The translations under genes and the position numbers were made by a program. This document shows, piece by piece, positions 11,179 through 22,733 of a DNA stretch of 64,000 bases (the first letter of the stretch is position 1; every line of letters starts with the position of its first letter). This DNA comes from Larix kaempferi. Lineage: Eukaryota; Streptophyta; Pinopsida; Pinales; Pinaceae. Location of the stretch: positions 16,407,001-16,471,000 of the forward strand of contig BSBM01000179.1 of NCBI GenBank assembly GCA_027924585.1, read 5' to 3'. The notes under the pieces were generated by a model that did not search any database, was not told the DNA's origin, and saw only the letters and a list, made by a program, of their open reading frames with translations.

Positions 11179-11885
11179 TGTAAAATTAGTCACAACAGAT
11201 CTAATGAACAAGTAAATCAATCACAATAGATGAAACTTAGAAAAATGGTGTAAAACTATGCAAAGCATGCATCAGTGCTCAATATCCCAATGAGGGTGAA
11301 TAATTACAATACAATACAGTAACAATGACTGAGCAATTCGAATGGCCTAAGGAGGCCATTCGAATCATTGAATGGAGTAGCTTGACTCCAACTAGGAGTC
11401 CTCATCATCAATCAGTGGTGGTCATCAATGCACAAGAACCAGTCATCCAGCTGTCAATCTGATTCTAACTGAGTGTAACATGTGTAACTGAAGTGTGTAG
11501 CACTGATATAGGGAAGTGGGCTCAGTGGAGGGTGCATGGGAGGCTAACTGAAGTCAGAACAAGTCATCTAGTCAATCTGGAGGTCCAACGGAGTGAAACA
11601 GTCAGTCGATAGTGAAACTAGCCTCAAATCAGGGAGAATCGGAGCTAACTGAGTGTAACTGCAATGGTAGGTGAAGAAGTGCACCCTTCTCTGGAAGTAG
11701 GTGAGAAGTGGGTGCCTTCCTAACTAGGAGGGCTAATGAACTGATGTAAGAAGCTCCCGGGTGCTAGAATAAGGTGGCTAAGGTGCTGGAGGCATCAACT
11801 TGGTGATTGGGATGCATGCAAAGTGCATGCAAACCCTAGAATTTGCATGCAATATCCTGAAAAAGATGATGTGGATATCCGAACA
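11179..11885 (-). repeat. 3' LTR of the nested copia
   Basis: Plus strand TGTAAAATTAGTCACAAC... to ...GTGGATATCCGAACA. It differs from the 5' LTR by point changes and by an extra block at 11832-11853 containing a second GCATGCAA. Confidence 0.92.
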
Positions 11886-11895
11886 CCCCTCCTCA
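11886..11895 (-). promoter_or_regulatory. Polypurine tract, nested copia
   Basis: GAGGAGGGG on the minus strand abuts the first base of the 3' LTR. It is where plus-strand DNA synthesis would be primed. Confidence 0.85.
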
Positions 11896-12059
11896 AGCTA
11901 TACTATGATGTGCAAAAAATAATGTGGGGCCCTGGTAACTAAGACCAAAGGTCACCCCAATACAATAATCCAAAAAATGTTAAAAATAAACTAAGTGAGG
12001 AAAGAGGGAAAACCCAGTGGGAAGAAAGCCCCCCCTCAAGCTAAAGCATAATAATGGAT

Positions 12060-12643
12060 CAATCTGTCTCCACCATGATGGAACTCACCCTCAATAGTGA
12101 ACGGAGGTAGGAGAACTTCTTCTCAATGAAGCTCTTGGTGAAGATGTCTGCAATTTGCTCATCAGTAGGGCAATATTGTAGAATGATGGTGTGATCATGC
12201 ACCAACTGTCGAATGTAATGAATATGAATCTCAATGTGTTTGGTCCTCTATCGCTGAAATGGATCTGTGGAGATCTTGATAGCACTTTGATTGTCACAAA
12301 ATAGGACAGTCGAAGTAGTGCCACCAAAACCAAACTCGGAAAGAATACCCTGCAACCAAACTGCCTGAATGCAAGCATTGACTGCCCCTCGATACTCTGC
12401 CTCTGCTGAATAAAGTGCAATGGCCGCCTGCTTTTTGCTGGAACATCAAATAGCACCATGACCAATCATGAAAACATAACCGGAAGTGGACTTCCGATCA
12501 ATGCTATCACCTGCACAATCTGAATCAGTAAAACCAATGAAATCAAGCTCAGAATCTGCAGCATAATGTATGCCAAAATGTTTCGTACCTTGCACATACT
12601 GCAAGATCCGCTTGGCTACTTTCCAATGAAGCTCATGGGGCTG
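12060..12643 (-). pseudogene. pol: copia RNase H
   Basis: Continues the reverse transcriptase frame after the TAG: FTDSDCAGDSIDRKSTSGYV, AEAEYRGAVNACIQAVWL, LFCDNQSAIKIS, TKHIEIHIHYIRQLV and ADIFTKSF, the full set of copia RNase H blocks. The acidic catalytic residues in DSD, EAE and CDN are all present. Stops occur after GHGAI and after DPFQR. The domain ends about 170 bases before the polypurine tract. Confidence 0.88.
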
Positions 12644-13543
12644 CTACATATACCTTGACATGGCACTCATGGCATATGAAATATCAGGCCTTGAGTGTGT
12701 CAAATAAAGTAATGAACCAATCCATTGTCGATACATACTGCAATATGCAAGCGGTGTAGAATCTTCTTCCTTAAGACTGATTCCTAAGAGGAATGGGAAT
12801 GGGGATGCCTTACATTCAGCCATATTAAACTTCAATAACAGGTCAGAATCATATTTTTGCTGAGAGATAGTGATCCCATCAAAATTTTGAGCTATCTCCA
12901 AGCCCAAAAACTGACTCAGCAAGCCCAAATCGCTCATGTCAAAAGCTAGATTTAAGGCCGTTTTTAGCTTGTTTATTGAAGTAAGAGTGCTACCAGTAAT
13001 GAGAAGATCATCAACATAAAGTACAATAACCAAAAAATTACCTTTAACTCACTGAAGATACACATTCAGATCAGATTTGCATCTTTGAAAATTCTGAGAA
13101 AGAAGGAAGGAGTCCATCTTTGCGTACCAAGCTCTTGGGGCCTGTTTTAACCCATACAAAGATTTCTTCAATCTGCAAACTAATGATGGATATGATGTGG
13201 AGCCCTCTGGTTGCTGCATATATACCTCTTCAGCGAGGTCTCCATGTATGAATGAACTCTTCACATCCATGTGGTGCACTTCCCAGTGCTTGGATGCATA
13301 AATAGCCAAAACAAGGTGGATGGAATCCATGTTTGCAACTGGTGCAAAGGTCTCAGTGTAGTCCACTCCTTGGACTTGGGAGAAACCTTTTTCCACCAAA
13401 CTTGCTTTGTATTTTCTGATAGAGACATCAGCAACAACTTTCATGCAGTAGACCCATTTACACTTCACTAATTTTCTTCCAGGTGGAATAGAAACTAGCT
13501 CCCATGTATTGTTCTTTTGAAGAGAACTGTACTCTTCATCCAT
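12644..13543 (-). pseudogene. pol: copia reverse transcriptase
   Basis: Starts in the block WELVSIPPGRKLVKCKWVY and continues with FAPVANMDSI, HHMDVKSSFIHGDLAEEVYM and CRLKKSLYGLKQAPRAWY. A TGA at 13049-13051 interrupts it, then VLYVDDLLITGS carries the YVDD catalytic aspartates, followed by FLGLEI and the MYRQWIGSLLYLTHSRPDI block. A TAG at 12644-12646 ends the frame before RNase H. The domain order and the YVDD motif fix the assignment. In intact relatives it copies the element RNA into DNA in the particle. Confidence 0.92.
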
Positions 13544-13602
13544 GGCACTTTGCCATCTCGGATCTCGGTGGGCAGAATAGTATTATGTGGGATTTGAACC
13601 AG

Positions 13603-14382
13603 TCATAAAATAAAAAATCTTAGGAAGTAATGGATCAGAAATAGAAAGATCCATACCTTCTCTTTGAAAGTCTGCTCTTGTTCGTCTCGGATCAACAGGA
13701 TTTCCAAGGTTCGACCAGCAGATTGAAGAGTGTTTTGGGCCCACTTTGGTAATTGAGGAGGATAATAATGGTCAGATTCCAAACCTGATATGTCATGATC
13801 ATCATGTGCTTCTAAAATATCAGAAATATCAGAACTCATACCTTCATTATCGCTGCACGGATCTTCTTTTGGTGAAGGCGGTGAAACGACAGTTTCTTCC
13901 TCGACTAGTTGCAATTCTTGAAGCGGTTCTTCAAATTGCACACTGCGCTCTATGAATATCTTTTTAGATCTGATATCCATGAGTTTATATTCTTTTGATT
14001 CTTCCCCATATCCTATCAGTATGCACTCAATACTTTGTGGATCCAAATCTCGTCTCTTCTTGGAAGGAATTCTAGCCCATGTAGTAGAGCCAAAAACTCT
14101 CAAATTTGACACATCCGGTTTGTGACCAAAGAATGCTTCGAAAGGAGTCATACCTTTCACGGATGAATGTGGAACACGGTTCTATATGTATGCAGCAACA
14201 TTGATTGCTTCATCCCAAATATTTGCATCCAAATCTTTTGATTCAATCATGCATGTAGCCATCTCTTTCAGTGATCGATTTTTCCTTTCCACTACACCGT
14301 TCTGCTAGGGTGTGTAGGGAATTGTATGTTATATTTGAATTCCGCTCTGGGAACAAAGTTGCAGCAACTCGGCCTTGATATA
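13603..14382 (-). pseudogene. pol: copia integrase C-terminal part and linker
   Basis: Same frame as the upstream gag-integrase segment, with four stops in its first 75 codons (after SDNGG, SGIQI, YTP and AAYI). It retains QNGVVERKNRSLKEM, which carries the catalytic Glu of integrase, then KGMTPFEAFFGHKPDVSNLRVFGSTTW and the IGYGEESKEYKLMD block typical of copia integrase ends. An acidic linker leads towards reverse transcriptase. A frameshift near 13560-13600 puts reverse transcriptase in another frame. Confidence 0.88.
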
Positions 14383-16155
14383 TTATCCACCATTATCAGA
14401 TTTAATATCATTGATCTTGCTCTCAGTGGCAGTCTCAACAGAAGCCTTAAAATCCTTGAATTTTCCAAGCACTTCCAACTTGTTTTTGAGAAAAAATACC
14501 CATGTAAAGTGGGAAAAATCATCAATAAATGTCAAAACATACCTTGAACCATTTAATGAAGTATGGGGCAGTGGACCAATGATATTAGAATGTATCAACC
14601 CCAAAACTGTAGAAGCTCTGCTAGCTTTGCCGCGGTCGAATCTGTGCTCGGGGTGCTTCCCAATAATGCGACCAGTGCATATTCCCTTCAAGGAACAGAG
14701 TTGTGGAAGACCATCTACCATGGAATTTTTTGATAATGGCAGCAAATACTTATAATTAAGATGTCCAAATATTTCATTCCAAAGCCTACTAACCTCATTA
14801 CCATGTGTGCGAAGAGCAGTGGGCTTTGCAAGCGGAATAAAGTGTGAAAACTCATAGCATTTTGCAGTGTGGTTCACCTTTCCCACTGCAACAAGTCTTC
14901 CACTTTTGATATCATAAATTTCAACTGTATTAGGGCTGAATGTAACTTGCTTCGGTTCACCAGTGTGTGTCATTTGATACACAGAAAGAAGATTTGAATC
15001 CAAGGAAGGCACATAGAAAACATTCTGAAAGCTTCCATGATCTACATGAATCGTACCTTTTCCCTTTGAAGAAATTTTTGAGTCATTTCCCAAATGGATG
15101 GGGATGGATCTATTTGGATCGAATGAAGAAAAAGAATCAATATTTGTAGCCATATGATTCGATGCACCCGAATCTATCAAGAGAGTAGTGGGCTTCGAAA
15201 CAGTTTCCATGAGTGCTTGTCCTCTTTCATGATCATCATTCCTATCCTTCTTCCTTGCACCATCAGGAAGAGTTATGTTGTTATTTTCCAAAAGGAGGGC
15301 CATTTGATCTATAGTCTTCTTCACACATGAAATTTCGGGATGAAAGCCACGGTTGCAATAAGTACATTTAGATTTTTGGTTACCTTCTTTGTCCTTTTGC
15401 TTGAACTTCGAACTGGATGGTGCATCCGTCTGTTTGCCTTTCTCTCTTTGCTTGTGAGGTTCGAATTTGGGCTTCTCCTTCTTTTGATTTCCTTTACCAT
15501 TCGAGATCTTGGGTCCTTGAACATATAGGGCTGAATCTTTGGAGCTTATGGACCCCATTTGAATTAACTTATCATGCTCTTTTGTGACAGACTCAATGAA
15601 GGAATTCAAGGTAGGCATCTTCCAATTCAGGGTAGTTAGCCGACCGAAATTGAAAGTAGAGACAAATACTGAATAATCTTTACCAAGCTTGTTGAGAATG
15701 GAGAGGATCAATTGCTTATCCTCTTTGATAACTCCACTGTTCTTCAACTGCATGTTCGAGTTCTTGAATTTTGGGAAGAATTCATTAATGGTCTCGAAAT
15801 TCTCAGGACTAAGGGCAATCAATTCATTCTCTAATTGAAAAGCCCTAAGCTCATCCTGCTTGCCAAATAGTGTTTCAAGTTGCTCCCATATAGCTTTTGG
15901 AGTCTTCAATCCACTGATATGGAAGTGAAGATCTTTGGATATGGAGAGACAAAGAAGACCATAAGCTTCATCAAGCTTGTTGTAGTGTTTGGTTCTATCT
16001 GACAAGGTGTTTGGCTCCAATTCAATACCAAGAGTGACTCGGTAGTAACCGTTTGAACGTAATATGATCTCCATATCATCTTTCCAATCGAAATAATTGA
16101 ATGGGGTGAGGATAGGCTTTGAAGAAGAGTATTCCATTGCTAGGAGCGAGTGCAC
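14383..16155 (-). pseudogene. gag-pol: copia gag, protease and integrase N-terminal part
   Basis: A 590-codon open frame. Residues 1-210 are a UBN2-type Gag (ends of the domain marked by FDWKDDMEIIL and ELIALSPENFETINEF). A CCHC knuckle CTYCNRGFHPEISC lies near residue 265. The protease has LIDSGASNHM near 327 and the LLSVYQM block near 390. The GAG-pre-integrase segment (LWNEIFGHLNYKYL) and the integrase core follow, with FIDDFSHFTWVFFLKN near 555 and SDNGG at the end, where a TAA stops the frame. The first catalytic Asp of integrase is replaced: the usual HSD is HSN (GLIHSNIIGPL). The start is the first ATG after the PBS. It makes capsid, processing and integration proteins in intact relatives. 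Confidence 0.9.
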
Positions 16156-16509
16156 ACTGATGTAGAAATGCTTGCAACGGAAAAGTAGCGAATGGAATTG
16201 ATGGAGACAATAACCTGCAAATCACAATAAAACCAAGAACAATGAGGTCGAACAATCCACCCTTTTAGAGTTGCATCACACCTGGGATTGGAGATCAAGA
16301 AATGTTAAACAGGTCCAATGTATCAGATCTAGGATTTATGTGGAAACTCAAGCTTCTGGAGTGGTATTGGAAGTATTTTCAAGCTTTGCATGCATAGGAG
16401 CGAATGCCCTTGAGATCTTTCATGCCAAAACTTTTTGTAATTTTTGAGCAAATTCACTCAAATCCTCTTGTAGAAACACCTGTAGAAAAGAGATCTTGTC
16501 CCTGCAATG

Positions 16510-16521
16510 GCTCTGATACCA
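16510..16521 (-). promoter_or_regulatory. Primer binding site (initiator Met tRNA), nested copia
   Basis: TGGTATCAGAGC on the minus strand, immediately after the LTR end. It is the standard plant site, complementary to the 3' end of initiator methionine tRNA. Confidence 0.93.
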
Positions 16522-17219
16522 TGTAAAATTAGTCACAACAAATCTAATGAACAAGTAAATCAATCACAATAGATGAAACTCAGAAAAATGGTGTAAAACT
16601 ATGCAAAGCATGCATCAGTGCTCAATATCCCAATGAGGGTGAATAATTACAATACAATACAATAACAATGAATGAGCAATTCGAATTACCTAAGGAGGTC
16701 ATTCGAATCACTGAATGGAGTAGCTTGACTCCAACTAGGAGTCCTCATCATCAATCAGTGGTGGTCATCAATGCACAAGAACCAGTCATCCAGGTGTCAA
16801 TCTGAGTCTAACTGAGTGTAACATGTGTAACTGAAGTGTGTAGCACTGATATAGGGAATTGGGCTCAGTGGAGGGCACATGGGAGGCTAAATGAAGTCAG
16901 AACAAGTCATCTAGTCAATCTGGAGGTCCAATGGAGTGAAACAGTTAGTCGGGAGTGAAACTAGCCTCAAATCAGGGAGAATCGGAGCTAACTGAGTGTA
17001 ACTGAAGTGAAACTGCAGTGGTAGGTGAAGAAGTGCACCCTTCTCTGGCAGTAGGTGAGAAGTGGGTGCCTTCCTGACTAGGAGGGCTAATGAACTGATG
17101 TAAGAAGCTCCCGGGTGCTAGAATAAGGGGGCTAAGGTGCTGGAGGCATCAACTTGGTGACTGGGATGCATGCAAAGTGCATGCAAGATCCTGAAAAAGA
17201 TGATGTGGATATCCGAACA
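16522..17219 (-). repeat. 5' LTR of the nested copia
   Basis: Direct repeat of 11179-11885, followed at its inner side (16521 downwards) by TGGTATCAGAGC. It carries a small insertion near 17001-17018 (a second TGAAGTGAAACTGCAG block) relative to its partner. Confidence 0.92.
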
Positions 17220-19753
17220 TAAACAACATCAATTTCTTAGCAGTTCTAAGTATATTTCTTTTCAACATTTTATACCGTTTATATCATTTTCTAAATGTAA
17301 AAATTAAAATTTCATACAAGTAAAATACCTATAGGATAGAATATCATATCCCCCTCTAGATCTTGATCTAGAAAACTCAATCAACCAAATCATTTTTCCA
17401 CCCTGCCAACTAGGAAAACCTCGCCGACTTCCTAGCTCCAAGAAACTATGTTTCTTGGACACCCAAAACTTCAATACAAATCCCAACCAATCTCTCCCTT
17501 AACATAATTTCAGACCTCCTCTGCTGAATTTCTCATGTGACAAAATCCTCCTCCAAAATTCCATCTCCTCCTATCTATCCCCTCTCCCTTCATTGACCCC
17601 ATGCCCTTTCATTTAATACCTTATTGCCTTTCTTAATGTTTGAACTGCCCTGTTAGAGTTATTCAGATTCAAATACGGTTTCATTTATTCCCAACAACAA
17701 AATATTTGTTTTTTTATTTAATAACCATGGTACTGGATTCAAATGTGGCTTATCAACATTAAATAACATTCATTTAATTCCTTGTTATTTGGGTCACCTA
17801 CCATATTAACCAATTCACTGGAGAATAAGGTTCACTTCCTTATTCGACATAAATTTAGACATGATGTTCCTTTAATAATATATTCTTAATATAATTTATC
17901 ATAATACTTATTATTAATTAATAATTAATAATAAATTTCCACATAATTTTTTAATAATAATGTAATCCAACATAAACCTGACATCACAATTTCTCACTAA
18001 TAGTGTACTTGAAAACATTAATTTGACATATCTTTTATTTAATAATACGATAATTTCATAATTTATAATGGATCAATCTATTGTTCAACAATATATTTCA
18101 ACATAAGTTATGACATCAATATTGTTTAATAATACGACTAAATCATAATTAAACAACATTTAGCAACATAATTCAACATACAGACTAACACTGACAATTT
18201 ACTGTTAATATTGTACATGACGTTAATTTGACATCAAATATTTTAGTATAGTTAAAACTTAATAATTTAATTAATTAATTAATTCTCTTCTAAAATCCAC
18301 TTATCATTTATTTAATGATTACACCCAACAACGAATAGCCAAGCTTAGTTACAATTAAAAGCTATTTAATATTTATTGACCAAATTAATAATAGTCCAAT
18401 TAATCAATAATTAACCTTTATTTAGTGACGACCACTATTAATAATTAACCTTAATCACAACCAAACCTTTCATTAATAATTCGATGCAACTGTATCAATT
18501 CATAACTAAATAAGTAGTAACATTTATAATGTAATTAGTCACAATCACAATACATTCAATCCCAATAGTAATAGTATAATAGATAATTAATACAAGCATA
18601 TATAGATGAGTTATGTAAGCATAGCTACTACTTACATACTTCGTGTCAATGCACTAATAGTACTCAAACACACCTACCACATAATCACACAAGTTACTAT
18701 ATGTCAACACATACTTAGATATGAATTTGCAATGTCTACCCATTTTCACTGACTTAGATCATAATAATCTATGAAACAAGCATAACATACTGAGTTACGA
18801 CACAAGAATCAAACAAAGGTTTTCAACACACAATTAATTATGTTTCCCTCTAACACTTCCACAACATTCCTATCTACCTACTTCCTTCTATCTAATTCAC
18901 AACTAACTTCCACATCCTTTCCTTCCTCTACTGGACTACCCTGGAGCGTCAACCACATGACCTAACTCTAGTTAGAACCTGTAAGCCGAAGTGTCGACTA
19001 CATTGACCAAGCTTCCCCAAAAGGAACCCACTAGTCATCATCACACACCTTGGGGAGCACGCTATAGCACAACTCTCCAATGACTCCATGTTTCATAGGA
19101 TAAACGGTGGGTAATGCATCCACCCCTCCTAATGGAACAAGGGACTATGTCTACATCGACATAGTGACTCAATGTGACTTTTGTACTTAGTTTTTGTCAT
19201 CGAATAACCAATTTGTGCAGTTGAGTTTATGAAAACCCTACACCTTCCCATACATCATGATAATAAACTAATACTTTTTCTAAACAATAATGCATCACTT
19301 GCATACCATTTATCTCTTGGAATTCATGTCCTCGATGTACTTCCATCTTGTAGGACCCAGCTACCACTTAGCTCTTTCAACCCGTAGGTTAGTGTAAAAA
19401 CACAAGATCGATAAATATCGTGCAATCATTGACATTTATACATATTTCATTAATAATAAATAATAATGCAAATCATGTTTTTATGTACCATGCACCTGGT
19501 ATCATATCCATCCATTCAACATATAACTTTAACTTGGTATCCATGTACCCATCATCTATTAAATTTGCATGGTAGAGACATAATCAAAACATAAACATAA
19601 TTCATAATATTAACATCACACACATATATAAATTCTGCAAAATAATAAATCCATATGTCTATAGTGTCATCAAACTGACGAAGTTCCACAATAATAAGGA
19701 AATACCATTGGGTAATGGTGGTTCAGGTGGTAAAGTCAAAACATGGCATTACA

Positions 19754-19770
19754 TACACCCACCCTTCAGG
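19754..19770 (-). promoter_or_regulatory. Polypurine tract of LARD 1
   Basis: On the minus strand CTGAAGGGTGGGTGTA leads into the LTR start TGTAATGCC. It is purine-rich and placed as expected, with a short T/A break before the LTR. Confidence 0.6.
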
Positions 19771-22720
19771 AAAATTCGTCATGAAGTTATAATCATAATA
19801 GTGTGATAAAATCGCGACACAGGGTATCTGCATCTTCCTAGATAGTAGAATATGGGCTAGACTAGTCCCACTGGAGCTTACCCTACTCCATTTGTTTGAT
19901 ATTAGTCCATTATAGTACTCCTATAATGTCATACTACAAGTGTTGAATCTTGCTTGGTAACCTTAGTAATGTACCACGCTTTCGATACTATGCAGTTTAA
20001 TTATTAATTTGCATGCTTGTCATGTCATTTTTATATGACGAGATTTAAATGGAATTTATACATTCACTTCTTTTACTCTAATTAGGATTGAAATACTTCA
20101 TCATTTTTTAACCTCTCTTTCTATCACTAGCATTCGTATGGAAGTATGTGTCATTAAACATATTGTTTCGTCCTACTTTACTTTATGCTCACTTTATTTG
20201 TCATGTATATATTTACCTATTGATATGATTATCACCTTCGACTCTTTTAATCCCTACCAATTTGCATGCCTAACACTTATATTGAACCACTACTCTACAA
20301 AATGTATCTTCAGTACTTTTAATGTTTTCATTAATTCACATATTATCTCACACACTATTCATTTAATAATTCTTCATGTGTGATTTATAACCCTTAAGCA
20401 TCCTCAAAACATGCACACACACATTTCCTCGATATGCCCATAGGTTCCCTTCTACATCTATAATATTCTACATTATTTATTTGTATGATTAGATATCTTT
20501 AATATGCATCCCTTAATTTTGCACACTTCCTCTTTAATATCCCCTTTTGATATATTTTTGTGCACATATTGTTTGTGTGATACCTATTTATATCTCCCTC
20601 TTTTGTTAATATCATAATGATTTGTATTTCCACCTTTTCATCTTATACCCTCTTATCCTCCTTATGCATAATTTGTATCTTATTATTTGACAACCCTTAC
20701 CATACCTTCTCATTGTTATTCTTTCTTATACCACTATACTTTCAAATTTAAGCCTCGACAACAATAACACCTTTGAAAGCCATTAAGCTCCTGTTTAAAT
20801 AAAATATATATCCCTTCTCTCAAGATATTTCCCAAATAATGTATTTTACTTTGATTTTCCGTGAGAAATCAATATAATATTTCACATTTAATCTGTTTAT
20901 CACTTCTATGCCAAATTACCACTCTTATGAGAATAGATTTTTAGAAGCATGAAGGCTATCGATTCTTATTATTATTTCTAATTACAAAATTCTTATCTTT
21001 ACACAAGGAATCCATTTTCATGGTGTTTGGAAAATGGATCATGTTCAAATCACAATTAAGCAAAAGGATTTTTATGGTTGACTATTTAATTTATGTTACG
21101 GGAGTCAAGTGAAACAATATCCATCAACATTCTATCCAGATCAACGATTATAAAACATTCTCAGTTTTGTGTATAAGCCATTTTGAGGAACAATTCTCAT
21201 CCATACGATGTCATATAATTCAACGATCTATAACTAAATGGACTCCCTCATCACATGTCAGGATACATTAAGTCTTAATGTCACAAGACGCAGGTAAGAC
21301 AATATATCTTATGCAAAATCTAGTGTATCGCATCGTCCTCACGGCTTAGGTAGTCATCTATGACGACATCCACTGCGGGGTCACACTTGTAATTCCCCGC
21401 ATGAAACCTCCTATGTTACTTAATTTGATTTAACTCGAACAAAATCCTAACCCTATATCCAAATTCAAATTATCTTTATAACTTGAACCTATAAAGTTAA
21501 TTAATTATCCAAATTTAAATTAACCTTATAACTTAAACCTATAAAATTAATTAATTGATTACCCAATTTAACTAACAAATATCAATGAATTAACTTTGCA
21601 ATTTAAATTTGATAATCAACTTTATAAGTTAAACCTTATAATTTAATCCTACTTTATAATTTATACTTATTTTTAAATCAACTATAGATTTAGTATATAA
21701 TTTTATTAAATTGAATAAAACTAATTTTTTTTAAATCAACTTAAACAACAAAATTCAATTCAATTACAAATTTAAATAATTTAAATTAAACATATTGTCC
21801 AAATTTTAATTTTAATTAAACATATTATCCATAATATGTTTAATTTAGTTTAACAAAATTTAAATTTACACAATTTACATAATTTAAATTAAATCTATAT
21901 GTATATGTGATCATTTATTTTAACCAAAATTTAATTTATAAATAATTTAAATTTTCATTCCTTTTTTTTATTCCTTTTTTTGTGGTTTAAATTTTCTTAA
22001 ATTCAGATTTATTTTTAGATACATTTTATTGCTATTTTTTTTAACCCATAGTGAATAGTCTTGGATAGCGGGGTTCAAACTCGCGCCCAACCATGTCATT
22101 CCATTTCACATTTATCCATCAGGAGATGAGATAACTGGTGGGATTTATTCCACTAAATTGCTAGAATTCTAATGGCATTGTGTTTCTCTCTTTTCCAACA
22201 GTCTTCTTTTTACTATAATCGATTGTGATGCTAGATTATTATGTATGTGTCTCAAATTCTATTTATTTCTAGATTCAACAGGTCGATTGTTTTGGGCTAA
22301 TCCATATATATAAGTAGAATTCTGAATAATATATATATGTATATATATATATATATATATATAGAATTCTTTTTCCTAGTTTGTTTCATTTATCTTTATA
22401 TAATTTTTCTATCTCTATTTTATATGAAAAAAAATACTAAAATTTTTCCTTGTTTCTATTTGGTTGTGTTTTGCAGGAACTAAAACAAAAAATATTTTAC
22501 CGACATAGATTTGGAGTATGGGACCGAGTTGGTTAATTTCCTAGGTAGTCTCTCCAGCCTTCATAATTTTTTTTTTTTTTTTTCTAGTTTGTCTAGCTTT
22601 AGGATTCTATGTTTAGATGACTAAGTTCAGAATTTTATGCTATGGTTTTGTGTAGGTTGTAGCAGATACTTAGTAGTTATGTGTTTGACCAGGCCCTAAG
22701 GTCTTAGTTTTCGATCCTTC

Positions 22721-22733
22721 AACTTTGATACCA
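22721..22733 (-). promoter_or_regulatory. Primer binding site of LARD 1
   Basis: TGGTATCAAAGTT on the minus strand, adjoining the LTR end ...TCTACACA. It matches the initiator-Met-tRNA site TGGTATCAGAGC at nine of its first ten positions, and sets the element's orientation as minus. Confidence 0.8.

Larger units (their letters stand above)
11179..17219 (-). mobile_element. Complete Ty1/copia retrotransposon, TSD TAAAC
   Basis: Bounded by TAAAC at 11174-11178 and 17220-17224. Read on the minus strand: 5' LTR (17219-16522), PBS for initiator Met tRNA, gag, protease, integrase, reverse transcriptase, RNase H (the Ty1/copia order), polypurine tract, 3' LTR (11885-11179). The LTRs are 698 and 707 bp, both TG...CA, and differ by a few percent plus short indels. 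Several nonsense codons and one frameshift make it inactive. It lies in the 3' LTR of LARD 1 and is therefore younger than it. Confidence 0.95.
10997..19753 (-). repeat. 3' LTR of LARD 1, split by the copia element
   Basis: The portions are 10997-11178 and 17225-19753. On the plus strand it starts TGTGTAGAGACCTCCCCGGG and ends CATGGCATTACA; on the element's own strand it begins TGTAATGCCATG. The unbroken partner at 22734 shows GTATAAACAACATC across the point where the copia element sits, which fixes the insertion site. Confidence 0.8.
19754..22733 (-). other. Internal non-coding core of LARD 1
   Basis: No gag, pol or other protein signal on either strand. Contents: a GCGGGG/CCCCGC inverted repeat at 21377-21402, followed by TGTAATTCCCCGCATG, which resembles the start of an LTR on the plus strand; a very AT-rich block 21420-22010; an (AT)n microsatellite at 22328-22362; and a run of 17 T at 22567-22583. 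The PBS is at its right end and the polypurine-like tract at its left end. Confidence 0.7.

Noticed and set aside
12091-12465. 124-codon minus-strand open frame as a separate gene
   Set aside because: It is an alternative frame of the copia RNase H, whose real frame shows all family motifs.
20138-20383. 81-codon plus-strand frame in the LARD 1 core as an envelope-like membrane protein
   Set aside because: It is hydrophobic because the DNA is T-rich; it is on the strand opposite to the element and has no start context or motif.
22060-22100. tRNA T-arm or SINE B box (GCGGGGTTCAAACTCGCGCC)
   Set aside because: The last positions of the T-loop consensus do not fit, and no A box or cloverleaf is found within 80 bases upstream.
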